A stretch of DNA of 64,000 bases from Aralia elata (Eukaryota; Streptophyta; Magnoliopsida; Apiales; Araliaceae). The notes below the pieces were generated by a model. That model was not told where the DNA came from and did not search any database. It was given only the letters and a program-made list of their open reading frames with translations. Every line of letters begins with the position of its first letter. The first letter of the stretch is position 1. Positions 22,099 to 33,887 of this stretch are shown here, piece by piece. The stretch is from NCBI GenBank assembly GCA_034770075.1, contig CM068385.1:74640272-74704271 (forward strand). Reading direction: 5' to 3'. The position numbers and the translations under genes were made by a program.

Positions 22099-23079
22099 CT
22101 ACTTCTGCATCATTTTCTTCACTGGTGATGGTTCAGTGGGCAGAGCAGGAGTTTTTTGCTCTTGGGAAGTCTCATTTGTTGATCCTTGAGGTTCCTCCTC
22201 CATTTGGGACACCTCTTTAGCCTTTCTCTTCCCTTTGTTCTTCCTGCTCAGGGCTGGTTGTTCTTGATTTACCTCTTCAGTATCTTCAATGACTGACAAG
22301 TTTCTCATTAGGGGCTTCTTTGTTCCACTTGTTCGTCCACTGGATTCAGACTGAATTATTCTCAAGTTTTCTACTGGATTTCTCTTCCAGTTTAAAAACA
22401 GCTTCTTTGTGATCTTCTTATTGGGGTTGAGGGTTTCACCTTCATCATCCTCAATTTTGTCACCAAGTGCTGATTGCAGAAGGATGCTTATGAATCTACC
22501 GTAGAACATTTTCCCGGTGCCCTTGGATTTTTCTACACTTTGAACTCGGTTGCCAATCCATTCCATTAACAAGGCCCCGAAGTTGATGTCGATTTTGAAG
22601 ACGATGGTAGTCATGATTTTCAGCTGAAGTTCACTGACTGAATCATGAGCTATATCTTTGCAAAGGATACACTTTCCCACAATGTCAGCAAGAAATTTAT
22701 ACTTTTGGGGAAACTCCTTCTTCTTCAACCCTCTTAACTTAGGATTGTCCTTGTGATGCATTCGCTTCAGCCCTTTTTCTCTATCAATGCAGCTTAGAGA
22801 GGTGAGGCTTTCAGTGTTGAGGCCTAGGGCTAGATTTACTTCTGACGAACTGAGTTGAATGGATGTGCCCTTCACCTTGGTGGATAAAATACCATCAGCA
22901 TAGACTCCATTGTCGTAGCACTCTTTTACCAATTTTGAGTAAATTCTTGTTTTGGTCTCAAGAGCCTTCTGTAGTCCAGCACGTTTTAGGAGAGAAATGA
23001 TTTTCTGATACTGCCTCTCAGCGTTGGAGAAATCGTCAAAATCTAGTTTGTTGCCCGGAACGACTGGAGATGGTGCCAT
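22099..23079 (-). CDS. H envelope-like ORF, N-terminal part
   Basis: 326 residues from the likely start MAPSPVVPGN; the frame is open further upstream. The N-terminal 200 residues form a globular-looking block (FSNAERQYQKIISLLKRAGL ... VYADGILSTKVKG ... FGALLMEWIGNRVQ). The C-terminal third is charged and low in complexity (GKRKAKEVSQMEEEPQG). It lies between RNase H and the 3' LTR, where SIRE-type copia elements carry an envelope-like gene. No signal peptide or membrane helix is clear. It is followed after a stop by the broken downstream part. Confidence 0.6.
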   Translation of the reverse strand: MAPSPVVPGNKLDFDDFSNAERQYQKIISLLKRAGLQKALETKTRIYSKLVKECYDNGVYADGILSTKVKGTSIQLSSSEVNLALGLNTESLTSLSCIDREKGLKRMHHKDNPKLRGLKKKEFPQKYKFLADIVGKCILCKDIAHDSVSELQLKIMTTIVFKIDINFGALLMEWIGNRVQSVEKSKGTGKMFYGRFISILLQSALGDKIEDDEGETLNPNKKITKKLFLNWKRNPVENLRIIQSESSGRTSGTKKPLMRNLSVIEDTEEVNQEQPALSRKNKGKRKAKEVSQMEEEPQGSTNETSQEQKTPALPTEPSPVKKMMQK

Positions 23080-23477
23080 TGTTGATTCCTGAAACAGAAG
23101 CGAAGGTATCTGAGTGTATATCTGTATTTTGAACAATTAGGGTTTTGGTGAGAGGGAGAGACGATTGAAATTTTGAAATCAGAAAGCGTAAAGAGTGTTA
23201 ACTGTTACGAACTGAATTTAAAAACTTCCCTCTTAATGATCTGAGTAGGACACGTGTTTCGTTCTGAGTGAGGCATGTCTTCTATTTTGTGGGATAAGAC
23301 CTTCTTGCCCTTGGCTCCCCTTGAGCTTTATAATTCCACCTTGAGTTATTTTGACTCTACGAACGCTTGCCCACTCTATGAACGGTTCCTGTCCCACTCC
23401 ACGAATAGGCTATACTCTACGACTTCTTTTGTATTTGGCTTTCACTTTGCAGAGTTAGTCGGTTCCAACACAAAGTA
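23080..23477. other. H spacer between RNase H and envelope-like ORF
   Basis: No gene. 23345-23425 has a run of CTCTACGA variants: GACTCTACGAACG, CACTCTATGAACGG, CACTCCACGAATAGG and ACTCTACGACTT. It forms an array like those in the LTR. Confidence 0.6.
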
Positions 23478-23865
23478 TTATGAATGTAAGTTCAGCATTC
23501 CTAGTTCACTTATCAGCATGTTAAACCTTGACTCATCCAATGGTTTTGTAAATACATCAGCAAGCTGATTTTCAGTTGGAATATAGCTTAATGAAATGTT
23601 GCTATTTTGCACATGATCTCTAATGAAATGAGATCTTATATCTATGTGCTTGGTTCTTAAGTGCATGACAGGATTATGAGTTATAACAATAGCACTGGTA
23701 TTATCACAATGTATCGGAATAGATTTAAACTCAAACCTATAGTCAGCTAGCTGATTTTTCATCCAAAGGATTTGTGCACAGCAACTGCCGGCTGCAATGT
23801 ATTCAGCCTCTGCTGTTGAGGTTGATACTGAGTTTTGCTTTTGCTAAACCAATAGACAAGTCTAC
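23478..23865 (-). pseudogene. H RNase H, C-terminal part
   Basis: The copia RNase H end: KNQLADYRFEFKSIPIHCDN, then TSAIVITHNPVMHLRTKHID, and LADVFTKPLDESRF. The plus-strand 5' side is cut by solo LTR E2 after 23865; the rest resumes at 25703. The same region is uninterrupted at 48824-49531. The coding part at 23763-23830 has a frame break. Confidence 0.85.
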
Positions 23866-25702
23866 TGATGGGTTTGTACATAGCGCAAATATGCAATCAA
23901 ATTACATAAATAGTGTGGAAGCGCGATAAAACGGATTTTAAAATTTTCATACAAACCATCACCATGATCATCCATGTGCTCAATTATCAATTAAACGAAA
24001 GAGATAGAGATTAAGAAATTATACCCTCGTAGAACCGTGCTTCCTCGGGTACAAGTTCACCTCCAATTCCTTCGCGTTCTCCTTGAATTTCACGGATTAA
24101 ATTCCTTCCTTTGATCAACGTTAGCCACCCAAGTGTTTGGCCTCTAGAGGTGATCCACCAAGGAATAATAGTTGTTCAAGAAAATGGGTGTTGGCAAAAC
24201 CCTAGTTTCTATCTCTATAGAAATTACAAGTACTCTCTCTCTCTCCAATTCTTATGGAAGAGTGTGTAAATTGTCTAACAATCTAATTGTCTGACTGTCT
24301 AACCCCAAATCATAATAAGACTCCTCTTATTTATAGATATAGGGAACCCTCCTAAACTATTTAGGATTAGGGTTTTTATTTTAATTAAACTCCTTTAATT
24401 AATTGAACTCCAAATCCAATTAGGAATTCATGAGAGAGTACTTCTATTAATTAATTCCCAATCCCTATTAAGAATTAAATAATAGTAATAGTAATAATAA
24501 TAATAAGACTCCTCTTATTATTTTATATTTAATATTTCCAAAATATTAAATAATAAAAATTAAGCTATTTAATTTATTCTATCTCCATAGATTAAATTAA
24601 ATACACTTAACTTATTATTACGATTATGCCATTTACTTCTTAAATAAATATTTTTCCTTTTGCGGTGTGACCCTTTAGGTTCTCCATATTAAACCGGTTG
24701 TGAATAAATCAATTAGAACAATTCTAATTTTATTTAAATAAATAAATTAAACTATTTAATTCATTTAAATAAATAATATTTATTCTACAATAAGGGTAAG
24801 CCCCCTTAGCGATCAACGACTTTCCAGATAATATAGATTTCAACATTAATCACAAAAGAACCTTTCAGTGAATAGTTACCGTACAATTCAATCCTTCTAC
24901 CATACAATGTCCCAATTAAATATAAGACATGGAATTACTATCAAGTCTTATTTTTATTTAATTTATGTATTTCGATTCTGAAATGCACAACTCCAATTAA
25001 TGCAAATTAGAAACTCCTTTCTAATTTCATTCTGCTTTGGCCAAAGACTTCTGAGTCGTCATTTATCGAATCACATAGGACATTCTCTCCTTTTACTAGA
25101 AGTGGTAGATTCTTTGTTGATCATTCACCTATCTCCATGTATAACTTATTATACCCAATCATACCCTTTGATATACCCTAAGGGTCTTAAGGGACATGTC
25201 AAAGTATAACTCATCATACACAAGATACTATGATGATCTCAAGTCCAAGGATCACTTGTACTACTATCACTAGAGGAATTCCTATTGACAGGCGAGTAAA
25301 ACTCCATTAGGTATTCCTTAGCGAGCCACGTTCAGTGAACTTATTCTCTAATAAGCACCTACATACTTGCTTTAGTGTCTCCACACAAATGATTATGAGA
25401 TCAATCATCCTCTTCATAAGAGCAAGCAACGTATGTACTAATCTATCCGGATTCACTAATCCCCTTTTTTTAGTAATCCATCGATTAGGAACGATTTTAG
25501 TTTTTGAGCTATCTAGAATTTAAATCTCATTAGCATGATCACCATCATGATTCTAAAAGCATTGCTCAAAACTATGGGTTTATCACATTTAATATAACAA
25601 CACTATGTAGATAATGTAAAATGCCTTTTACAAACGAATAAAATTACAAAGTATATGCTACATCATATCAAATATGATTGGCTTGTGTGCATACTACTTT
25701 CA
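23866..25702 (-). mobile_element. Solo LTR E2
   Basis: 1837 bp, plus-strand ends TGATGGGTTTGTAC...ATACTACTTTCA, with a perfect 5-bp target duplication TCTAC (23861-23865 and 25703-25707). The uninterrupted site is seen at 49161-49180 in the second H copy. It is the same family as E1 in the opposite orientation. No internal domains. Confidence 0.93.
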
Positions 25703-26067
25703 TCTACTTCCAAGTAATTGACATGTTCCACTTGTGCTCTTTCTATCGATTTTACAACCTGCATAATTAGCATCTGAGTATCCTGTTAGATCAAAGGGTG
25801 ACTCCTTATGATACCAAAGTCTCAAGCTAGGAGTGCCCTTCAGATACCTGCAAATCTTTTTTTACAGCCATTAAATGTGATTCCTTGGGATTGGCTTGAA
25901 ATATAGCACAAATACAAGTGGCAAACATGATATCTGGTCTGCTAGCTGTTAAGTATAGGAGAGAGCCTATCATACCTCTGTATTGAGTAATATCAATACT
26001 TTTACCTTTCTCATCTTTGTCAAGCTTGGTTGCAGGTGCCATGGGAGTTTTCATGATGGTGGTTGAA
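25703..26067 (-). pseudogene. H reverse transcriptase/RNase H junction
   Basis: A copia pol fragment: MKTPMAPATKLDKDEKGKSI, RGMIGSLLYLTASRPDIMFA and CICAIFQANPKESHLMAVK, the conserved block between reverse transcriptase and RNase H. A frame change near 25860 (extra T in a T run relative to 49315) breaks it. Interrupted at 26068 by LTR B. Confidence 0.85.
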
Positions 26068-27949
26068 TGTAATGTCCGAGGAATTTAGTAACTATGCTAT
26101 CAATTAATTTTTAATGTAATATAAAATTTTATTTTCTATGAAATTATTTTATGTGCTTAATTAGGCCCATGTATGTGCATCATTATTTTATTGAATAATT
26201 ATACGATCTAAATTATAATATTAAGGGGATAAATAATAAATTTCACCTCAACTTAGCGTTAAATTCAAGTTATCGAATTATATAACTTGAATGAATAGCT
26301 AAAACAGTAAATAATTACACCAAATATCTAATTGTAATATCATAGATTATAATAAGGAATTTATTGTTAAAAATAAAAATCTTAAAACGATTAATTAATT
26401 AAGTTAGTTATTTAATTTAAAAGTGTAGTATTATTACCTCTAATAAATGGATTTAGACCATTTCTTGTATTCTGGATTGGACCCAAATTTTATTAGAGCC
26501 CAATTTCCCTTTTATTTTCCTATGGGCCGAACCAAATGGGCTGCCAAGTCCTTAAGAAATAAATAAAATGGGATGAGCCCATTCCACCATCTGGGTCGAT
26601 CCATTTGAATTGGGGGAAACGGTTGGGTCGGTTGCTAAGAGTCTGGGAAAAAAACCCAATTGGCATTACCAATTTGAGGATTTAGCCAAACCAGCAAACC
26701 CATGCTCTCAAATCAATTGCAACCGAGCAAAAGGGGGAAACCAAACCCTAGGCCCCTCAAATCGGAACAAAACTAAACGCTGCAAAGCTTCAATCATTCA
26801 GGCCACAGAGCGAGCGACGGGAGAAAGGGGTCGCCAGGCGTACGCCGGCGACGGATTGAAGTAACCAGCAGGCTAACCAAGGGTTTGAAGGAGCGACCGG
26901 GAGGTTGGCAAACGGACCGAGGGTCCCGGGTTTCCGGCGACGCGACTGGTGGCGCACACGGCTCAAGATTTCGGCCGGTGCTAGCTGTGATGGACGAGAC
27001 TTGATGGGAGACGTCAATCGGTAGCTACTCCTCCGACCATCGGTCCTTGACTGACCTATCAAGGTAATACCCAACTGTTTGGGGTAAATGTCTTGCTATA
27101 AATTGAGGTATAAATCTTAGCTAGCTGCCGATTTGGTAAGACGAATTTGAGAGAACGAGAAATCTATTGTCCAGCCGGCGGTGAATTAGGAGAAGAAGAA
27201 CAGAGGTTCGATCGACAGGAAGGTATAAATTAGTTAGTTCATTCATTTTCCTTCTTCTGCGATTGGGGTTGTGTTGTTCCCCTGTTTTGGGTCGTATTGT
27301 TTTTGGGCAAGGGCTGTGTATGAAAGTTCATAGAAATTTAGGACTGGTTAATGATTTTGGAATTCTGGAAATTTCAGAACCTTATGGTTCGGGTAGCATA
27401 AACTCTGTATTGGGGTATTTTGTTCTCTGTATTGGATTAAACTGTGTATACATTGAATTTGGTTTGTGAAAATTCCTTGTTGAATTATTGCTTGTATTGA
27501 GTTGTGTTAATATCTTTGTTTGTTATTGGGAAACTGTATTGATGAACCTAAAAGGTTCTAGCAGCCGATTGTGCTGTATTGGTATATTATAAATTGTATT
27601 GTATGGTATTGTGATTATTGGGCTTAAACCTCTGAGTATCAAAGAGCTTCAGTGATTTGGTAATATGAATTTACACTGCAATTAGGACAGTTTCGTGCTG
27701 TACAACGCATATCACATGTTTGTGGCAATGCTCAACCGAACTGTCCTCATTGCTAGGTATCAATTGTTTAGCAGTATGAATTATAAATCGAACTTTGGCT
27801 TCTTTCGGGTGTGATAACTAGTGTTTGGGATTTGTTGTGTTGGGTGGAAATTCTGTTAGCTTGAAATGAAAGTGCAGGGTTTGATGTACTACTTGTGCTA
27901 TCATTGGCTCAAATTTGGTTATTAATTTAGAACTAATATTATACTTGTG

Positions 27950-28800
27950 AATTAATTTGTTATTATAACTAATAAATAAAATCAATCAAATAATTATTTA
28001 TTATTTAAAAATAAATAATAAATAAAGATAATAAATATTCAACTATTATTTGATTAATGTTAAAAAATATGAATAAATTAGTAAAATAATTATTTATCAT
28101 GTATCAATGAATAATAAATAAAGTTAGTAAATATTTAATTATTATTTAATAGTAAATAATAATTAAGTATGAATTGAGTAATAAAGTAATTACTTATTGT
28201 TCATCAAATAAAGATACTAAATATTTAATTTTTATTTAATTAGTACTAGATAATAATTAAGTATGAATAAGCAGTAATAAAATAATAGCCTTATATGCTA
28301 TTATATTTTCCATGTATAGTAAATTGTTTATTTATTTATTTTTGATTAACTTTAATTGATGAATAAACCTAATTAGTTATTATTTACTATTAAATAATAA
28401 CTAAAGGTAATTCTTACTCACAAATTAATTATTTATTATTTAATTAACTTTAAATAATAAATAAATCTAATTAGTTATTATTGATTATTAAATAATAACT
28501 AAAGATAATTATTACTCACTAATTAATTATTTATTATTTGATTAATTTTAAATAATGAATAAACCTAACTAATTATTTTTTTTAAAAATCTTAAATAATA
28601 ATTAGAGACAATTAAAATTTATAATTCGATTATTATTTAATTAAAAATTAATTAATATGTAACTGTAATTAGTTATTAATTAATATTATTAATAACTAAA
28701 GATAATTAATTAATTACCGTTTAACAAATATTAAATAGTAATTAAATAGAGATAAAGTTAATAAAATAAGGAGATTTAATAACGCATTAACTGAACGATT
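27950..28800. repeat. Extreme AT-rich block with about 98-bp tandem repeats in B
   Basis: Nearly pure A/T made of TAATTATTTATTATT-like units. Between about 28360 and 28600 a unit of about 98 bp recurs, starting with AATAAACCTAATTAG and containing AATAATAACTAAAGATAATT. No coding potential. Confidence 0.7.
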
Positions 28801-29818
28801 TTGATAAATTGTCTAAGGGTTAATAAATGAATATTAATTAAGAAAAAGTAATGTTAATTAATTAAACAATTATAATTAATTGTTTAAGGGATTAATAAGT
28901 GTTTATTACTTAAGGGATACATGGCTAATTAATTAGACCATCAACCTAAAAATCAATTAGGTGCCTTATAAAATTTACTATAGTTTACTTACTGTGTGCT
29001 ATGTGAATTGCTTAATTAAATAGCATAAGTAAGCGTATCGGCGTACAACTACGCAGTACTAATTGATAGACCGACATTATCTATGATAGGTTCTTCAAGG
29101 CCAAATAGTTAAAGCTAGAATTATTTGTAGCTGAGCAAACAGGCAAGTTCCTAACCCTAAACTTCTTACATTTTTGCAAGTTCCCTAACTCAATCTCGAG
29201 TTATTATTTTCGAAGCATGTTAGTGAATAGTTATTGTCGATTATTCACATCTATACTGATTATTGAGATTCGCACATTGTGCAATTGAATTCCTATCCTA
29301 TTATGATTGAACTGTAAATTTAATTAAAGTTCTTTCAAGTATGAATTGTTTATGAGATCGATCTATGCTATTTGTATCAGCTAGATCCAGCATGTCTAAA
29401 TTGGTTAAGACAATGGTATTTTAAAAGTTGTTCTTATTAAATTGTTGTGGTAAGAACTCTTGGCTGAGAAAAGGATAAACTTGTTTAAGGCATGATATCA
29501 ATGCTGGTTATTAAGTGTTTATGCATAAATCACGGGGTATGAGAGGCTGATCCCCTCGATTACCAAAACTTTTAAGAGGTCCAGTTTAAATGCTGAGAAC
29601 CTTGGAAAACGTCCTTGGTTATTTCAAACCACTCAGTAATTGTCATTCAATTATTCAGATATTCAACTGTTGCTTACTAATTCATGTTCCTTCACACTCT
29701 CATACTGTTGTTGAACATTGAAAGCGAAACTTACTTCTATCATGATATATCTCTTTGTGTATATACTTGCTAAGCAAATTAGTTGCTTACCCTTGCTATA
29801 TCATGATCTTCATTTCAG

Positions 29819-29871
29819 CTAAGGCAGAAACATCTAAAGGAGACAAAGGAAAAGGGAAGGTGCAAGAATAG
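29819..29871 (+). other. Short Lys/Gly-rich exon-like frame in LTR B
   Basis: It follows CATTTCAG: the frame reads AKAETSKGDKGKGKVQE then a stop, with an AATAAA about 140 bases downstream. Homologous place and make-up to A (14186) and C (44153). Confidence 0.45.
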
Positions 29872-30159
29872 ATGCCCGATAGTGCCTATGTACTAGTTAT
29901 TCTTGAATGTTGTTTGATTAAGTGAACCTTCTATGGTATTAAGGGTACGTTTTATGTTAAGGTTAAAGAACCTTGGGACCAAGATTGTAAGACTTTATTA
30001 TTATTTCAATAAACAATGTATGTTTATTATTCCGCATTTAGTTAGAAAGTATGTTTGTCGTTGAGTATCGTGAGCACCAAATTCGAGGTTAGGAAACCCG
30101 GATTTGGGGGCGTCACATTGAATCCATGCCATACTTCTTTAATAAGTCTTTAATGTATT

Positions 30160-30755
30160 TGTGACAACCTGGATCTTTAAAAATTATTAAATAAGAATTT
30201 AATAAATACAATTCTTATTATGAGACGTTTTGAGTTTGAGTATGTGTATATGTGTGTTTCATATTGTGAAATATGTGGTTCGGTGTGAAGGAAATTATAT
30301 ATTCATGTATTTGGAAAAAAAATAGTTTAATAGTTAATTAAACCATTGAAAAGATTAAATGAAATTGTCATGAAAAAGAAATTAATTGAATAATATTAGT
30401 TAATTTAATTAAGTTAAAATTATATTGGGAAATAATATAAATTGATTGTTATGTCTTGTGGACAATGGAAATTATTCTGAATTAAGTTTCATAAATAATG
30501 TGAGTGATTCACTTAATTAAAATAGTGAATTGATGTGAATATATTTGTGTGTGAAGTGTTGGTGCGTATTTTAGTACGCTAATGTGATGTGAATATTATA
30601 ATTTAATTAAATAATTAAATTAGAGGATTAATATTTTATTAAATAAAATGATTTATTTAATAAAATTTTAGTTTGGCTAAATTGAATTATAATTTGGTCA
30701 GTAAGATTTTAATTGAAATTATTAATAAGTTTAATTAGATTTATTAATATAATAC
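30160..30755 (+). mobile_element. F1: partial LTR inserted in H
   Basis: Begins TGTGACAACCTGGATCTTTA, resembling the start of B (TGTAATGTCCGAGGAATTTA), and is cut at 30755 by the G1 LTR. The H sequence stops at 30159 (GTATT as candidate target duplication). An identical arrangement at 49564-50157 (F2) shows F was already there before the tandem duplication. No genes. Confidence 0.65.
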
Positions 30756-32509
30756 TGTTTGTCGATTTAGCAATCAATAAATACATGCAAGTGTACACGG
30801 TCAACAAGTAATAAAGTGATAAGAGAGTGTCGAACCCACATAGAATTATTTAATAATAATTACCAAATACTAACTCATAATCAAATTAATTTTATTTAAA
30901 CAATTCGATAAAAGATTTTGAATTTTGAAAATAAAGTACTAAACTAACTAATCACTAACTACCAAGAATTGAATTCAGATAAAAAGGCTTAAGATTACAA
31001 TTTCCCTTAATGTTTCACTTGAATTAATACACTTCCTGTTAAGTTATATTAATTATTCTGGATTGTTAATCAAGAACTCATCAATATTTATAACCATCTC
31101 TCGATGTATCATAAACGAATCAACTTAAATTCACAAAAGATAGAATTAAGATGAACACCCTAGTTAACTAATTCACTATATCTCTATGTGAATTACAATT
31201 AAAAAGGATTTAAAGCTCAGGTTCTCTTTCAGATTACATGCGGCATATAGGTATATCTCTATCCTAAATACAAATTATGAATTCCGTCATATGCAGAAAA
31301 CACAATCACATGCTACTATGATTAGGTCTAAATCTATAATCCCTCTCTCGAGTTCATATAGATTACCATGGTAATTGTTGATCAGACAATTCAGTAATTA
31401 ATCACAAATCCTAATAGACAATCCGATAATAATCAACAATAATTAACAAGGAAGCATATCAATAAAAGCTACGCAATAAGTTCCATTGTAATCTTAAAAA
31501 GAAATTAGTTCATAATTAAATTAAAATCCATAATCCACAATTGATAAAGCATTCAAGAATACAAAATAATAGGTAGAGAAGAGAATAAAATCTGTAGACG
31601 CAATCCTTGAGTCTTTCCTTCAGCTCCTTAATTGAATTTTTTGTGCTCTTGCAATTGTTTCAAGCCTCCATCTCTTTCTCCTAAACTAGAGTTAGCAAAA
31701 AGTAACAAGATCTCCTCTATTCTATGCTTCATATCATGTATTTATAGGTTCTAGTTAAAGTCCTAAACCAATTAGAAGTTACAATCCTTATTTCATTCAA
31801 GTTGGGTCAAAAATAAGCTTTTCAATAACCCGACGCAGCGCGGCCGCGCCCATATTTGGCTTAGGAAGCAGCGCGGCCGCGCCCAAGTGCCAGAAATCAT
31901 GTTTTTCACTCTGCAGACCAGCGCGCCTGCGCCCAAAATACACTTGGAATCGGCGCGGCCGCGCCCGACAAAATTCTGCTCGGACATCTGTTGATAAATT
32001 GGTCATAACTTTTGATCCGGGAGGAATTACGGGGTCTGCCACCTATCAAATCGAAGCTCTCGACGAGACCTACAACTTTCATTCTTTCCGAATTGAGAGA
32101 TTCAGATTGGATCAAATTCGAAATTGGTCTTGAAGTGAGTGCTATGCAAATGACAACTCCAAACTTTGAGGTTCAACGTCCGTTGGGAAAACGATCATTA
32201 CTTTCTCATCCGAACTCCGATTGTGACGATTCAAGATGTTACGGAAAGCTAAGGAGTAGCTCTACAATACAATCCAAGTTCCCAACTAATAACATGCATC
32301 CAACCTAGTGTTAAAATCCTTGCAATCTTCTCTTCTTGCGTCTGCTTGTTTATTGTACTCCAAAAGATGTTCGGATCGCGTTTCTTTGCTCATTCCTACA
32401 AAATAACATAAAAACACTATAAACATCTAATACTAACTTAAAATACTTAAGAACTCACAAATTATCAAGTTAAACGTACTCAATTCATAGATGTAAAACC
32501 CACTCATCA
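30756..32509 (-). repeat. G1 3' LTR
   Basis: 1754 bp, plus-strand ends TGTTTGTCGATTTAGC and AAACCCACTCATCA. It holds the GC palindrome array (31836-31972), followed by two copies of a stretch containing CATAACTTTTGATCC, CTACAACTTTCATTC, GAACTCCGATT and AAAGCTAAGGAGTAG. The copy G2 is 50158-51901. Confidence 0.88.
31836..31972. repeat. GCGCGGCCGCGC palindrome array, G1 LTR
   Basis: Four motifs about 30-50 bases apart: three intact AGCGCGGCCGCGCCC-type copies and one degraded (GCGCGCCTGCGCCC, intact in G2). Confidence 0.9.
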
Positions 32510-33829
32510 AATACCCCAAACTTAAATCTTTGCTTGTCCTCAAGCAAACACTAAGAACAACAACTATAACAACTAATTCGAAATAACAACTCACATGACT
32601 CGAGCAATGAATCAATACAAATTTGCATAATAGTCTCAAAGATTTCTTCTAATGTTAACTCAAGAAAAAATTCCGAAAACATGCAAAGCCTAAAATTTCA
32701 ACCTAATTATCAGTTCCACAACTACTCATGCTCCTTTAAGTGCGTGTGTGTGCATCTAACTATTCAACTAGCCATGACTCACACTAGATCATATAATCAA
32801 ATACTCATAAAAGATTTTCAAATCAACTCTAAAAACCTGCTTTCACATCAATCTCCGCTAATAAAGGCAAAACATAAAATTTAGAGAATCAAAATGATAT
32901 TTCATACATTAAAGCACACTTGAACCCTTCCCAAGTATTTCAAAACACAAATTTTCTTTTATTTTTTCTTTCCTTTTTAGTGAGTGCGTTTTACGCTCCA
33001 TCTCACTTCCCATTGAACGAGTGCATTTTACGCTCCCTCTCGTTTTCTCTCGCACGAGTGCGTTTTACGCTCCTTCTCGTGCTTGTGTTTATGGGTGAGT
33101 GCGTTTTACGCTCCATCTCAATCCACCACATGATTCATCATTCTAACCCAGAAGGTTTCATAATTTTCAAAATTTTTAATAACCCAAGATTTCCCCTAAA
33201 CTTATGTTAATGCCTAAATTTCGCTTTGAATGATGCTCAAATAAGATTTTAAAGTTTCAATGATATCTTTCACAAGTATTCAACCAAATTTTTTTTTCTT
33301 AAGACACAACTAGCTAAACAGATGGATATGTGCTTTGAAGTTCAAAAAGATCACAAATAGTGTAAACTCAACTCATAAGTCAATATAAACTAAGCATGCT
33401 TCTCAACTTCACAAGAGTTAAAAAAAATTAATCCATTTTTTTCTTATCATTGGCCATAATCAAATTCAAATCAAACCATTGCTCATTTATCCTAAAAGCA
33501 TACTAACTAACATGCAACCTTAATAAACTAAAATAAATAACACAAAACAAGACCACACCCCCAAACTTAAACCAGACATTATCTTCAATGGCTAAAATAG
33601 GAAAAAGTAAAGTAGAGGACTTCCCTGAAAATATAGCAATCTTCCTCCTTGTCCGCTAAGTCTGAAGAATAGGCTAAACACATTAGAATGAATAAGGCAT
33701 TACACTTGAATTGGACTCGAATAACTTGTAAACACCTTAGAAGCAAGTTTATTAAATCCTAATAAATGTAAATTTGTTAACTACTATGAAACCTAATAAA
33801 ATAAATAAAACTAAAAACTAAAAATTAAA
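32510..33829 (-). other. G1 3' untranslated region
   Basis: It opens with the polypurine tract (plus strand AATACCCCAAACTTAAAT). An array of GAGTGCGTTTTACGCTCC copies lies at about 32980-33122, and a second polypurine tract (ACACCCCCAAACTTAAACC, 33556-33573) is followed by CATTATCTTCAATG. No gene seen. Confidence 0.65.
32980..33122. repeat. GAGTGCGTTTTACGCTCC hairpin array (G1)
   Basis: Four copies near 32983, 33020, 33056 and 33095, each with a GCGT-TTT-ACGC stem-loop core, followed by CATCTC/CCTCTC. A single copy is in Y1 (36221) and Y2 (55839). The matching array in G2 is at about 52374-52512. Confidence 0.8.
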
Positions 33830-33847
33830 CTTGGGTTGCCTCCCAAG
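33830..33847. other. Conserved TTGGG...CCCAA hairpin (G1)
   Basis: CTTGGGTTGCCTCCCAAG followed by AAGCGCTTG; a perfect stem of six. Same place and sequence in AthI, Y and G2. Confidence 0.75.
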
Positions 33848-33887
33848 AAGCGCTTGTTTTATAGTCTCAGCCTGACTGCTTCAATTT

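Larger units (their letters stand above)
26068..30117 (+). mobile_element. Solo LTR B (4.05 kb)
   Basis: Ends TGTAATGTCCGAGG...GATTTGGGGGCGTCACA with a 5-bp target duplication TTGAA (26063-26067 and 30118-30122). The empty site is in the second H copy near 49523. No primer site, polypurine tract or pol domain is present and the ends are not direct repeats, so a very long solo LTR is the simplest reading; the TGT(A/G)A start and GGGGGCGTCACA end suggest a Tekay-like gypsy LTR, unproven. A TATA-like GCTATAAATTGAGG lies near 27093, a donor-like AAGGTATAAA near 27220, an acceptor at 29818 and AATAAA near 30008. Confidence 0.85.
17946..30159 (-). mobile_element. H: SIRE-like Ty1/copia element, 3' part, with nested insertions
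   Basis: On the minus strand: end of reverse transcriptase and RNase H (30159 down to 23478, interrupted by B and E2), an envelope-like ORF region (23079 to 19837), polypurine tract (19607-19620) and 3' LTR (17946-19606). A copia RNase H followed by a long extra ORF, and an LTR with a GAAGGGGAGTTGAATAGA-like sequence near one end, fit the SIRE lineage. The 5' part is missing: H is interrupted at 30159 by F1. A second copy of part of H is at 48824-49563. Confidence 0.8.

Noticed and set aside
26610..27074. Frames on both strands in the GC-richer part of LTR B
   Set aside because: They overlap each other on opposite strands and have no known motif; better explained by local GC content.
32012..32308. 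98-codon frame in the G1 LTR, also in G2 (51392-51700)
   Set aside because: Lies in LTR DNA over the shared stretch after the palindromes; similarity between copies is due to the duplication.
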